From: Pseudonocardia alaniniphila | GTDB lineage: Bacteria > Actinomycetota > Actinomycetes > Mycobacteriales > Pseudonocardiaceae | Direction of reading: 5' to 3' | Assembly (NCBI RefSeq): GCF_022524485.1 | Contig: NZ_JAKXMK010000004.1 | Span: 124,001-188,000 of the forward strand | Length of the DNA stretch: 64,000 nt | Part shown: in pieces, positions 36,705-46,010 of the stretch | Numbering within the stretch: position 1 is the stretch's first letter | How the letters are laid out: the number at the start of each line of letters is the position of its first letter | Made by a program: the position numbers and the translations under genes | The notes under the pieces: generated by a model | Told to the model about the DNA's origin: nothing | The model's database searches: none | The model's input: the letters and a program-made list of their open reading frames with translations, nothing else

Positions 36705-36709
36705 GGAGT

Positions 36710-36743
36710 GTGTCCGAGGGGGAGTCGCGCACTGACCACACGC
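36710..36743. repeat. tRNA-Leu-3'-end-like repeat, copy C2
   Basis: GTGTCCGAGGGGGAGTCGCG followed by CACTGACCACACGC. Against C3 it has three substitutions and a one-base deletion. It lies directly next to the truncated helicase tail and is the left candidate attachment site of the island that ends at C3. Confidence 0.7.
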
Positions 36744-37156
36744 CTCGTAACAGATCGAGCGTCGTGATCACCAGCCGGTGTGCGCATCCTGCTCGCCCTC
36801 GTACACCGCGAGGTGACAACGACCGATGTGGCGCCCCTCGACTCCACCGTCAGGAGTCGACCGGGTTGCCGCGTGGCACCGGCTGATCGCTCCAGCCGCT
36901 CTGAGCAAACGCCCATCACGTGCGACGTTCCGGAGATCGAGATCAGCACGGGCGGGCCCGAGCCCGGCGAGCGCCGGCGACCGCGGAGGAGCAACTGCAC
37001 CGGCGGCTCCGAGACAAATTGATTAGCCCATCGACGACATCGTGCGGTGATCAGGGTGATCTTGACCGGTACATGTTGTCCAACTTGCAGAGGGGGGCGT
37101 ATGGAGTTCCAGACCCGTATGAACCCTGACGAGACCTCACAGCTGGGAGCAGCGCC

Positions 37157-38338
37157 ATGGAGGTAGTGGTCTTCGACCTGGTGCCGTACGCAGAGCACGT
37201 CGAGCACCTCAAGCAGGACGATGGGGAGCTTCCATGGCCGCTGGCCAAGCGGTACTTCGATCCCGCGGTTGCGGTCCGCACCTATGCGGAGCATCTCGAC
37301 GCCTGGGAGGAACTCGATCGGCTTGGTTACGACGGCGTCGGGTTCAACGAGCACCACACCTCTCCGTACGGGTTGATGAACTCGCCGAACCTGCTCGCAG
37401 CATCCGCGGCGCAGCGAACGACGCGGCTGAAACTGCACATTTACGCCAACCTGCTGCCGCTGCACGACCCGATCCGGCTGGCCGAGGAACTGGCGATGCT
37501 CGACTGCCTGTCCAACGGGCGGATCGTGGCCGGGTTCGGGAGAGGAATTCCGCGCGAGCACGCCGTATTCGGTGTACCGATGGCCGAGTCGCGACCCAGG
37601 TTCGAAGAGGCTGCCGAGATCATCCGCGGGTTGTGGACCGAGGAGGTCTTCTCCTTCGAGGGGAAGTTCTGGTCCTGCCGTGACGTCGCCATCTGGCCCC
37701 GCCCGGTGCAGCAACCGCACCCGCCGATCTGGGTTCCGGTCACCAGCAGCAAGGAGACCATCGAGTGGGCCGCCCGGAACAACGTGTCGATCACGCCGGG
37801 CGTGGAGCATCCCGGCCTGCGCGCGGACGTGCTCCGGCACTACACCGACTGCCTGCACGAACACGGCCGTGAGCGGACCGCCGAGCACGTGCACCTCTCG
37901 ATGAGCCCGTACGTGGCCGACAGCAAGCAGCAGGCGATCGACGAGGCGGGGCCGTACCTGCGTTACTTCAACCAGACACTGTTCAGCCATGGCAACATCA
38001 CCGAACACGACCTGCAGCGCAAGGCGGGCTACGTGAGCGACTCGTCGCTCGACTACGTCCGGCCCGAGAACCTCCCCGCTGCACAGCGCGCGCGGGCCGA
38101 CTTCCGCAATCTGACCCTCGACGACATCGCCCAGCGGGCGCAGCAGTGGCCATGGGGCACCGCGGACGAGGTCACCCAGCGGATCATCGACCACGCCGAC
38201 GCCACCGGTGCGGGCCGGGTGCTGGTCAACCTCAACCGCGGTGCGATGCCTCAGGAGCTGTTTCTCAGTCAAATTCGGCGATTCGCCAAGGAGGTGTTAC
38301 CCGCGCTGCAAGCCCATGACGTCCAGGTGCGCCAGTGA
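37157..38338 (+). CDS. LLM-class flavin-dependent oxidoreductase
   Basis: 393 aa. Luciferase-like features: the LDRLGYDGVGFNEHHTSPYGLMNSPNLLAA region near residue 55, IYANLLPLHDPIRLAEELAMLDCLSNGRIVAGFGRGIPREH, and RPVQQPHPPIWVPVTSS. The FNEHH signature is shared with bacterial luciferase alpha and related alkanal-type monooxygenases. GGGAGC six bases before the ATG. The MFS transporter follows by about 12-20 bp, so the pair may import and oxidise one compound. Substrate unknown. Confidence 0.9.
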   Translation: MEVVVFDLVPYAEHVEHLKQDDGELPWPLAKRYFDPAVAVRTYAEHLDAWEELDRLGYDGVGFNEHHTSPYGLMNSPNLLAASAAQRTTRLKLHIYANLLPLHDPIRLAEELAMLDCLSNGRIVAGFGRGIPREHAVFGVPMAESRPRFEEAAEIIRGLWTEEVFSFEGKFWSCRDVAIWPRPVQQPHPPIWVPVTSSKETIEWAARNNVSITPGVEHPGLRADVLRHYTDCLHEHGRERTAEHVHLSMSPYVADSKQQAIDEAGPYLRYFNQTLFSHGNITEHDLQRKAGYVSDSSLDYVRPENLPAAQRARADFRNLTLDDIAQRAQQWPWGTADEVTQRIIDHADATGAGRVLVNLNRGAMPQELFLSQIRRFAKEVLPALQAHDVQVRQ

Positions 38339-38350
38339 ACCGAGAATGGT

Positions 38351-39616
38351 GTGATCACGATGACTACGAGCAATGGCCGCTCGATGTATCCGTGGGTAAT
38401 ACTGGGTCTGCTGACCGCGTTCTGGGGGCTGGTCGGGCTCAACCGGGTCGGCATCGGATTCGTGTTGCCGGCCATCCGAGACGAGTTCGGCCTCGCGTTC
38501 TGGCAGGCGGGTCTGCTGGTCTCCGGGACTTCGTTCACCTGGGCGATCAGCAGCTGGCTGTCCGGGTGGCTGTCCGACCACTATGGACGGCGGAGGGTTC
38601 TGCTGCCCGGCGCCTTCCTCGCCGTGGGGGCGACCGCCGCGATGGGCGGGACGTGGAACTTCTGGTCGCTGTTCGTCGTCCGGGAGTTCGTCGGGATCGG
38701 TGACGGAGTCGGGTGGCCGAACTCGCAGGCGGTGCTCGCCGCCGAGTTCCCGGCCAAGCGGCGCGCCTTCGTGCAGTCGGTGTTCACCATGGGCTACCCG
38801 CTGTTCGGCAGCGTGATCGGCGCGATCGTCATCACGCAGATGGCCGAGACCCTCGGGTGGCGGTCGGCGTTCGCCATCATCGGTGGCGTCTTCTTCTTCG
38901 TCGTGCTGGCGCTGTATTTCGTCATGCGCGAACCGCCCCGGGCCGGCGTGGCCACGCGGGAGCGATCGAAGCCCGACTGGCGCAAGCTGGTCGGGGTGGT
39001 CCGGTACCCCAGCGTGGTCGTCCTGATGATCATTCAGGCCGCCGCGCTCGGCTGGCTGCAGGTCGGCGTTGCGTACAACACGCTGTTTCTGACCGACGAG
39101 ATCGGCGTCAGCCTGGTCACCGCGGGCACCATCCTGTCCGTCTTCGGTATCGCCGGGGTGGCCGGCACCCTGCTGCTGCCGTATTGCTCGGACTTCACCG
39201 GCCGTAAACCGGCGATCTTCTTCGGCGGCGTGCTCAGCGGCGTGTTCATGCTGCTGTTCGCGGTCGGCGACTTCAGCGTGGCGGCTGCGGCCACGTTCCT
39301 GGCGCTGAGCTCGTTCTTCAACGGCCTGATCATCCCGCTCGCGGCCGCCACCGTGGTCTCCGAACTGCTGCCGGAAGACGAGCAGGGTTCAGCGATGGGC
39401 TCGATCAACTTCGCCGGCGTGATTGTCGGTACCTTCCTGATGCCGATCCTGGGCGGCGTTCTGGCCGATAACTTCGGCCTGCGGGCGGCGATATTTCTCG
39501 CGGCCGGCCTCATCACGGCATCCGGCGTCGCAGCGCTGTTCCTCCCGGAGACCGCCCCGCGGGTGCGGGCGCGCCAGGGGGCACAGGTCGCGGCCAGGGA
39601 CGTGGCCGGCACCTGA
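38351..39616 (+). CDS. MFS transporter
   Basis: 421 aa, twelve predicted helices in two six-helix halves. The TM2-3 loop carries the MFS signature GWLSDHYGRRRVLLPG, and the second half has CSDFTGRKPAIFFGG as the matching loop. The sequence resembles aromatic-acid/H+ symporters and sugar-phosphate-type MFS. Start GTG 38351 or ATG 38360. It is directly downstream of the flavin oxidoreductase gene and likely co-transcribed. Confidence 0.9.
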   Translation: MITMTTSNGRSMYPWVILGLLTAFWGLVGLNRVGIGFVLPAIRDEFGLAFWQAGLLVSGTSFTWAISSWLSGWLSDHYGRRRVLLPGAFLAVGATAAMGGTWNFWSLFVVREFVGIGDGVGWPNSQAVLAAEFPAKRRAFVQSVFTMGYPLFGSVIGAIVITQMAETLGWRSAFAIIGGVFFFVVLALYFVMREPPRAGVATRERSKPDWRKLVGVVRYPSVVVLMIIQAAALGWLQVGVAYNTLFLTDEIGVSLVTAGTILSVFGIAGVAGTLLLPYCSDFTGRKPAIFFGGVLSGVFMLLFAVGDFSVAAAATFLALSSFFNGLIIPLAAATVVSELLPEDEQGSAMGSINFAGVIVGTFLMPILGGVLADNFGLRAAIFLAAGLITASGVAALFLPETAPRVRARQGAQVAARDVAGT

Positions 39617-40601
39617 GCTTGATTGTTGAGTTGCTTGCCTGGCGGTGCCGTGGCTCGTCGCCGCGGCCCGCGACGCCCTGGTCACCCCGGGCGGCGCGGT
39701 GACACGTCGCTGCGCGAGCCAGCTTCCTGCTCGCCTCGGCGAGCGGGTGGAGCCACACCGCCCCGGGCGGGGTCCAGTCTCGACGGGGTGGGTGCGGTGT
39801 TCAACGAGGCACGAAGTGCGCTCTCCGCACGCTCTCGCCTACGCAGCGGTCTGCGCGTCGCGACCGCGACACCCGACTCGCTGCTGCGGGCCAGCCTGCA
39901 GTCAGGATCCTGGAGCAGGAAGATCCCGGTCAGTCGAGGTTGTGGGCCAGAACCTCGACTGAGGACAACCAGGACCCCGAAGTGTCACGCAACTGGTAGC
40001 TCACAATTCCTCGACGTGGGCGCTGGTCCACGGTGGACCAAGACAAGCGGGTGATCACGCAGACGCGCCGACCCCTCTCGAACACGCTCTATGACATGTC
40101 AGTCATTGTCCCGTGTAACTGCCGCCGAGCCGGGCAGCTACAGCAATATGCCCCTCAGGGGTTATTGCCGAGCGGCATGGAAATGGTTCAGTATTGAGCG
40201 TAGTGCGCGGCGACTTCCTGCTGTGATGGACGATCGTCGGACTCAATTGGTCCCGGTGAACTGCGACTGCTGTCCCAGCCCCAGGTTCGAGCGGTGTGTT
40301 GCTGCTTGGCCCGTTCCTATGGTGTGCGGCGCATTCCCGCGAGCACACCTACGCCCATTTCGATGCGAAGGATGCGCGCTGAAAGCTGCCGCTGTGACGG
40401 CGCCCAGGACGCGAACATCGACGGCGAGGCTGATCTGTCGGGTCATCAGTGGAATGAACAGTTCGGAAGTGCGGTGAGCGTGCGATCTCCAGCGCGGAGG
40501 GTCACGTCATCGGCCGACCACTCGGCCACTGGTAAATCGAAATCTGCGCAGACCGCGAGCAACCGTCGTTCAGGGCGCCAGTCCACATGGAGGAATGAAT
40601 C
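39617..40601. other. About 1 kb of accessory DNA without an intact gene
   Basis: Lower coding potential than the flanks. It contains a perfect 10-bp palindrome TGACATGTCA (40,092-40,101) and, 47 bp later, copy B of the 31-bp element. GC content falls toward the right. No gene family could be recognised on either strand. Confidence 0.5.
40148..40178 (+). repeat. 31-bp element, copy B (encodes MPLRGYCRAA if translated)
   Basis: Second copy of the element at 8,050. Identical over CTCAGGGGTTATTG; the five differences fall mostly in third codon positions when read from the ATG. Here CCCCTCAGGGG is a perfect small inverted repeat. An in-frame open reading frame continues to 40,477 without recognisable homology. 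Confidence 0.6.
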
Positions 40602-41308
40602 GTGCGTCACGATGGCATCCGACCTGCCGATGGTAGAGGACCGCAACGGCTCCCAGTCTCGAGGCGTCAACCATCCCCCCTTTCGGCTCACAATGGTGGT
40701 GCGGTTGTCGATAGATGGATCGAAATCCAGTGGTTGGTCGGAAACCGGGCGACGATGGCGTTGATCCAACGGACTTATGGGCCCGGGATCGAGCGTCGCG
40801 CGGCCATTCCGGTGCAGGGAGTATGGGATCGCATGGAACAGTGGAAGGCGAAGTACGATTACGGCGAGAGTGTTGATCCCACTGATTTGCACCCCGAGGA
40901 GCGTGCTGCCGACATGTCGCTCCGACTCAACCCCATGTGGTATCCACTCAAGGAATTTCCCAGGAAGCTGCTCCTGTTCCACTCACCCTGTCGACACCTA
41001 TATAGATGTCTCCATTGTCGGCGACGGTGAAAATCCATCTCGCAGGCGGGGTCACCCAACGGTTGCAGCTCGCTTCGAGTCCGACGGGAGGACCACAATT
41101 GGTTCTGCTCGCATTGCAGGGCATTTGGAGTGGAACGAAGAGCGGGCGATTTGAGGTAACCGACGCATCAGGTCGCTACATGAGCCCCGACGCGCGACCT
41201 ATTTTCAGTGCGACGCAGAACGACACCAACCCCAGGCATCTGAACAACGTGGCGCGACGTATGAGTTCCCAGCTCGACGTGGAGATTCACGCAGTAAGAT
41301 ATGATTAG
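40602..41308 (+). pseudogene. Degenerate eCIS-effector-like fragment
   Basis: One frame (40,602-41,030) contains WLVGNRATMALIQRTYGPGIE, close to the VGNRAV-x-LLQR motif that precedes DUF4157 in cargo proteins of extracellular contractile injection systems. It then reads VWDRMEQWKAKYDYGESVD and LKEFPRKLLLFHSP, where the frame breaks near 40,985. A second open frame (41,006-41,308) with reasonable codon use ends at TAG 41,308 (RFEVTDASGRYMSPDARPIF). GC is lower than in the neighbours. I read this as one decayed or frameshifted foreign gene, but two small genes are possible. Function not recognised. Confidence 0.35.
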
Positions 41309-41529
41309 GGACTGTAAGAATAACGGTGTAACTCCGATCGAGGAGACTGGCACCTGTGTCTGACGTGATGCCTGAGCAAACATTGCGCCGGCTGGCCGGT
41401 TGGACGCTGCCGACGAGCAGCTGATTGCCTCCCGGCCGCCAAGGCCGGGCTCCGTAGCGGCTGGTCGTAGGCCGCGGCTCGACAGGGCAGCTGCATCAGG
41501 GCGGGCGCCCGCCGCACGGGTGCCGGGTC

Positions 41530-41960
41530 GTCGACGGTGGGCCGCACCCGAACCCGCGCAAGGCCGCAGAGCAGGGCTTCCGGCGGCGGGTGCCTGGCCT
41601 CGGACGGCCACACCGTGCACGTCGTGGATCCTGTCCCATCGCACGTCGAACCGGTGGCATCGCTGCCCGGGGTAACCGCGGAGATCGGTGACGCCCGACG
41701 GTTGCGAGCCGCGAACGCCAGCGCGGATGTGTCCTGTTGCTGGGCCCGCTGTACCACCTCATCGACGTAGCTGATCCCCGCACAGGCACTCGCCGAGGCC
41801 TGCCGCGTTCTGCGAGCCGGTGGGCGCTCGTCGCTGCCGGGATCTGCCGCCACCTCTCGCTGCTGGAGGCCGGCAGCAACGGGCATGTCGAGCCCGCTCT
41901 CGAGCCGTCAGTGACGACCTGCGTGAATGGCGCAGAACCGGCCGCTCGATGCGGTCAATC
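41530..41960 (+). pseudogene. Remnant of a class I SAM-dependent methyltransferase
   Basis: Three frames together give the methyltransferase_11-type series GHTVHVVDPVPSHVE, then LPGVTAEIGDARRLRAANASADV, then LLGPLYHLIDVAD, then AQALAEACRVLRAGG. Order and spacing match the post-SAM region (motif post I Asp, motif II 'LLLGPLYHL', motif III 'VLRAGG'). At least two frameshifts separate the pieces and motif I (the GxGxG loop) is not found intact, so the gene is dead. Confidence 0.7.
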
Positions 41961-42238
41961 CCACGCAGTCCTCGATGCGATCCATGTCACGCCCGGCCGA
42001 AGCGGCACTTGCCTTACGAGCCCAAGATCCGCAGACCCGATCGTTCACCGAGCGTTGGCTGACGAGGTACTGGCTCTGAAGAGCTTGCCGGGGCCCGGCA
42101 GATCTGACGGCGTAGAGCCTATCGGAGCGTCGGCAGGCGTCCGGACGGGTAGCCGCGATGCCCGGTGCGGTGCATCCTTGGTTGGTGGCGGAGTACGCAC
42201 GGAGTCCGTGGCCCTCGCAGCCCTGGACCCCGCGGCAC

Positions 42239-44167
42239 ATGCGCGACAACCGCGAGGGCAACGAACGCGGTGGCGACGAGCGCGCATCGAGGCATCAACT
42301 GGCACCCCAGGGTGGCCGTATGTCTCCGGAGATGGTGGCTCTGCAACGAAGCGTGGGCAACAGGGCCGTGGTGGAGATGCTCCGGCGGGCCGGGCACCAT
42401 TGGGCGCAGGAAGAGCATGGGCACGGGGCGGATCGGGATGCAGCCGTGCGAGACATCCAGCGCTCCGGCCGTTGCCCCCTCGATGTGTCGACCCGCACTG
42501 ACGTCAAGGGCCGGTTCGGCGCGGAGTTCGCCGGCGTCCGCGTCCACGACGACAGCGCTGCCGCGGCCTCCACGGGTGAGCTCAGGGCCCTTTCCCACGC
42601 CTCTGGCAATCACGTTGGCGTGGGTGGAGACACCGGCGATGTATCGACACGATTTATCCAGCAGCGTGAGGATCGGGTCGCTGGCACCGTCTATGGTTCT
42701 TCGGACCGCTTTGAGCTCGAGACTGGGGTCACCACCCGCACTCTGGTGAGTCGTCCGAGCGTGATGAGTGGTCTGGCTCCTTCGCTGTCGATCGATGTCC
42801 AGCGCGCCAGTGGGGACAGTCATTTACTCGACACGATCTCCTACAGCAGCGCCGTGAAGCGGAAAGCTGATGACGACCATGCGGAGGCCGCTGATTACCG
42901 CCGTGCACTGAAGAACATGCTCGCAAACTGGGCCACTGAAGGCATCGAGGCGGACCAGTACAACATGATGGTTGCAACTGGAGCCAATTGGGAGGGCTGG
43001 CCGGAGGGAGATCAAGAGGGTCGGTCTTTCGTTGCTGAACAGTCGCTGTCGAACGTGACCGCCATGGCCCGAGAACTCGGGCCGGACGACGGGTGGCGCG
43101 AACCGGTACGCCGAAAGATCGAGACAGCGCTCAAGCGGAGGGTGCTGCATCATTACACCACCAGGGACCGCGTGGAGGTCATGCTCGGTCAGGGCGACAC
43201 GGGTGAGTTGATGTCCAAGAGAAAACTCGACCAAACGGCCCCTGGCGCCGAGAACAACACCCTGGCAGACGAGGATGACCTGGCCAATCATGGTTTTGTT
43301 TTCTTCTTCATGGAGAAGGCTGGCGCCCCCTTCAGGAACACCAGGTTCGGCAATGGGGGAAGTGGCTCGGCGCGCATAGCCGTACCTCTCGATCGCTTGG
43401 TCGAGAGTGGCTGGATCATGCTCAACGACCTCTTGTTTCCGGAGTACCCGGCTGTACGCGCCGACCCGCAGGGTAACCTTCTGTCCTACGGGAGCGGGCA
43501 ATCCGAGGACCGTATGAACTCGCCCGAGAAGAAGATGGACGCGGCTCGCACTGGGCTTTCACTGTTCTGGGGAGAACGCGGGGACGACGACGACCGCGTA
43601 GAGGAGCTCGTCTACAACCTGTCCGAGGCACTTGCGGCCGACTCGCACTCGATCAGTCCTGATACCATCACGGATATCACGTCACTGGCCGCACTGAGCG
43701 TTGATACCAACAGAAATGCCGAATACCGCGGTCTGGTCGATGGGATCAGGCGCGAATTTGCAAGGAGCGTACGGTTCGGCAGTCAGGTTCGAAGGTCCTA
43801 TTCTCGCGGCATCTTCCGTGGCCCTTCCAAGATGTACTACATGTCGGGTGGCGCCCCAGGAACTTCGAGGCGGGAAGCGGAGGATCGCGGCGAGATCAAG
43901 GAATATCAAGAGTACTTGGACGGGAATATCCTGGCAGGGCCCCACATTGTTCCCGGCCTCGCCGCCCGCGGTATACTCGAGATTGCGCGCATTGAAGCAC
44001 AAGGCGGTCACGAAGCCCTGGTGAACGGATTGACAGCCATGTCGGGTGACGATCTGGTGGATACGCTCCTCAGAGACTTCATCCGGCCTCAGGCGATGCT
44101 GCCTTGGTCGGTGTGTATCGCGAGAGGCGATGTGCAGTACCCGACCGGGCGATCACGCCGAGCTTGA
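42239..44167 (+). CDS. DUF4157 (eCIS-associated) protein with a possible ADP-ribosyltransferase-like tail
   Basis: 642 aa from ATG 42239. N-terminus MRDNREGNERGGDERASRHQ, the VALQRSVGNRAVVEML motif and LDVSTRTDVKGRFGAEFAGVRVHDDSAAA are hallmarks of DUF4157 proteins, cargo of extracellular contractile injection systems. The segment that should hold HExxH is shortened (GDVSTRFIQQ), so the metalloprotease core is lost. From about residue 220 the sequence is a separate module, with RRVLHHYTTRDRVEVMLGQG near 304, HGFVFFFMEKAGAPFRNTRF and SARIAVPLDRLVESGWIML. The HxYT start recalls ADP-ribosyltransferase-type toxins; that is inference only. No injection-system genes are in the window. Confidence 0.7.
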   Translation: MRDNREGNERGGDERASRHQLAPQGGRMSPEMVALQRSVGNRAVVEMLRRAGHHWAQEEHGHGADRDAAVRDIQRSGRCPLDVSTRTDVKGRFGAEFAGVRVHDDSAAAASTGELRALSHASGNHVGVGGDTGDVSTRFIQQREDRVAGTVYGSSDRFELETGVTTRTLVSRPSVMSGLAPSLSIDVQRASGDSHLLDTISYSSAVKRKADDDHAEAADYRRALKNMLANWATEGIEADQYNMMVATGANWEGWPEGDQEGRSFVAEQSLSNVTAMARELGPDDGWREPVRRKIETALKRRVLHHYTTRDRVEVMLGQGDTGELMSKRKLDQTAPGAENNTLADEDDLANHGFVFFFMEKAGAPFRNTRFGNGGSGSARIAVPLDRLVESGWIMLNDLLFPEYPAVRADPQGNLLSYGSGQSEDRMNSPEKKMDAARTGLSLFWGERGDDDDRVEELVYNLSEALAADSHSISPDTITDITSLAALSVDTNRNAEYRGLVDGIRREFARSVRFGSQVRRSYSRGIFRGPSKMYYMSGGAPGTSRREAEDRGEIKEYQEYLDGNILAGPHIVPGLAARGILEIARIEAQGGHEALVNGLTAMSGDDLVDTLLRDFIRPQAMLPWSVCIARGDVQYPTGRSRRA

Positions 44168-44385
44168 TCTTTAACCTGTGCGCTTGTTGCCGTGCGGTCG
44201 TGGTGAGGTCGCGTGTGGTGGTCTTTCCGACGTCGAAAGAGCTGCGAGGTCGACGGGCTCGAAATCGAGCGCAGCGTGGACGGCAGTCGCCCGACACGCT
44301 CAACGGCTCGCGTCGGGCCAGCATCTACGATCGGGGGCGTCGCGTCCTCTTCGAATCGTGATCGATGCCTGCTCTGGGCCGTCGA

Positions 44386-46005
44386 TCATCCTCCGCAGCG
44401 GGCGTCGGCCGGCGGGGTTCGGAGGTCGACCAGGTAGTCGATGGCGATGCGGTCGACGCAGTCGTTCTGTCCGAACAGGGAGATGCCGTGCTGGTCGCCC
44501 TCCACGGTCAGCAGGCTCGCGTCGAGTGCGCGGGCGAGGCTGACCCCGCCCTCGTACGGCGTCGCCGTGTCACCGGTGACCGAGACGACGAGGGTGGGCG
44601 GCACGTCGACCTCACCGGTCAGCCACCGCTCGGGGCGGTCCGGCTGCGCCGGCCAGGCCTCGCACTCGTGATGCGCCTCGGTGACGGGACGGCCCGGGTC
44701 GATCATCGGGGCCGCGGCATGGATCTCCCGGAGCATGTCGGTCTGTTCGGCAGGCGTCCGTCGCGGGTTGTCCATGCACCGGATGGCGAGCAGGCTGTCC
44801 AGGTCGAGGGCGTAGCGACCGTCGGCCTGGCGTCCGAGCAGCAGGTCGTTGAGCTGCAGCAGTATGTCACCGCGCCCGGCTGCGGCGCCGCGGAGACCCT
44901 CGATCACCATCGGCCGCAGCCGGTCGGCACGCAGACCGGCCAGCACCCCGGTCACCGCCGCGTCGTAGGACAGCGCACGCCCGTCGGTCGTCGGCAACGG
45001 CTCGTCGATCAGGGGGCGCACGATGCCCTGGAACGTTTCGGTCACCCGGGCCGGATCGGTACCCAGCGGACAGTCCGCTCCCTCGGCGCACTCCGCGGCC
45101 AGCGCCTCCAGCGACTGCTGGGCCGCCGCGTACTGGTTGATCGACAACCGGGCGGGCGAGGCCTCGGGGTCGACGCCGCCGTCGAGCACCATGGCCCGCA
45201 CGCGCTCGGGGAACGACTCGGCGTAGACCGCGCCGAGCTCGGAACCGTAGCTGTAGCCGAGGTAGGACAGCGTCTCCTCACCGAGCACGGCGCGCAGCAC
45301 GTCCATGTCCTGGACGGTGTTGGTGGTGCTCACGCTGGTCAGAGCCGCAACACCGCCGGTGGCCTCCACACAGCGCCACGCCACCTCCTCCGCCGCCGCC
45401 GCGTCGGGCACGCGAGGAGCGGGCACCATCGCACCGTTCACGGCCAGCCCGGCGTCCTGCTCGGCATCGGTGTAGCAGTCCGCCTGCGGGGTGGACGCGC
45501 CGACGCCACGGGGGTCGAAACCGATCACGTCGAACCGGTCACCGACTCCGAGGTCGTCCCACTTCGGTGCCGCGATGGCGACCATGTTCATCCCCGACCC
45601 GCCGGGACCGCCCGGGTTCACCAGCAGCGTTCCGATCCGCTCGCCCTGCGCTATCGCTCGCAGCAGCGCGATCTGTCCGCGCGGTCCGTCCGGGTCCGCG
45701 TAGTCCAGCGGGACGTCGACGCGGGCGCAGTCGAACCGCTTGTCGGCGAACAGCGCCTCGTCGGTCGACGTCGTCGCGTACGGCGCGCACGGTTCGAACA
45801 CGATCTGCTGGTCGTAGAACGGAGCCAGTTCCGGCGCGGGCGCGGCACTCGCGGGCTCCGGGGCCGCCACGGGCTGCACCGGAGCAGCGCAGGCGCCGAC
45901 GGCCAGCAGTAACACCCCAGCCGACACCGCGCATGCTGCACGTCGACCGGATGGACGGTGTCGCAGCCGGTACGCGAACGGACTGGACGCACGTATGCCT
46001 CTCAT
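44386..46005 (-). CDS. Secreted lipoprotein alpha/beta-hydrolase, tripeptidyl-aminopeptidase (TAP) family
   Basis: 539 aa from ATG 46005. Lipoprotein signal with lipobox VGAC (Cys39). The alpha/beta-hydrolase fold has LLVNPGGPGGSG (oxyanion region), FDPRGVG, the nucleophile elbow GYSYGS (about 253), Asp in VTGDTATPYEGG and His in VEGDQHGIS near the C-terminus, plus the TAP_C domain. Streptomyces homologues clip tripeptides from secreted propeptides. The start codon lies five bases outside the left arm of a long inverted repeat whose TAGCGT looks like a -10 box seven bases away, so the mRNA is probably leaderless. Confidence 0.92.
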   Translation of the reverse strand: MRGIRASSPFAYRLRHRPSGRRAACAVSAGVLLLAVGACAAPVQPVAAPEPASAAPAPELAPFYDQQIVFEPCAPYATTSTDEALFADKRFDCARVDVPLDYADPDGPRGQIALLRAIAQGERIGTLLVNPGGPGGSGMNMVAIAAPKWDDLGVGDRFDVIGFDPRGVGASTPQADCYTDAEQDAGLAVNGAMVPAPRVPDAAAAEEVAWRCVEATGGVAALTSVSTTNTVQDMDVLRAVLGEETLSYLGYSYGSELGAVYAESFPERVRAMVLDGGVDPEASPARLSINQYAAAQQSLEALAAECAEGADCPLGTDPARVTETFQGIVRPLIDEPLPTTDGRALSYDAAVTGVLAGLRADRLRPMVIEGLRGAAAGRGDILLQLNDLLLGRQADGRYALDLDSLLAIRCMDNPRRTPAEQTDMLREIHAAAPMIDPGRPVTEAHHECEAWPAQPDRPERWLTGEVDVPPTLVVSVTGDTATPYEGGVSLARALDASLLTVEGDQHGISLFGQNDCVDRIAIDYLVDLRTPPADARCGG

Positions 46006-46010
46006 GGCGG

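Larger units (their letters stand above)
36541..37156. other. Remnant-rich gap between RNase H and LLM oxidoreductase
   Basis: About 615 bp. It contains the 3' scrap of a second SNF2 gene (36,639-36,704) abutting repeat copy C2 (36,710-36,743). The remaining 400 bp up to the oxidoreductase show no gene; a promoter is expected just before 37,157. Confidence 0.5.

Noticed and set aside
36680..38272. 530-codon open frame on the minus strand
   Set aside because: Antisense to the LLM oxidoreductase; no domain seen.
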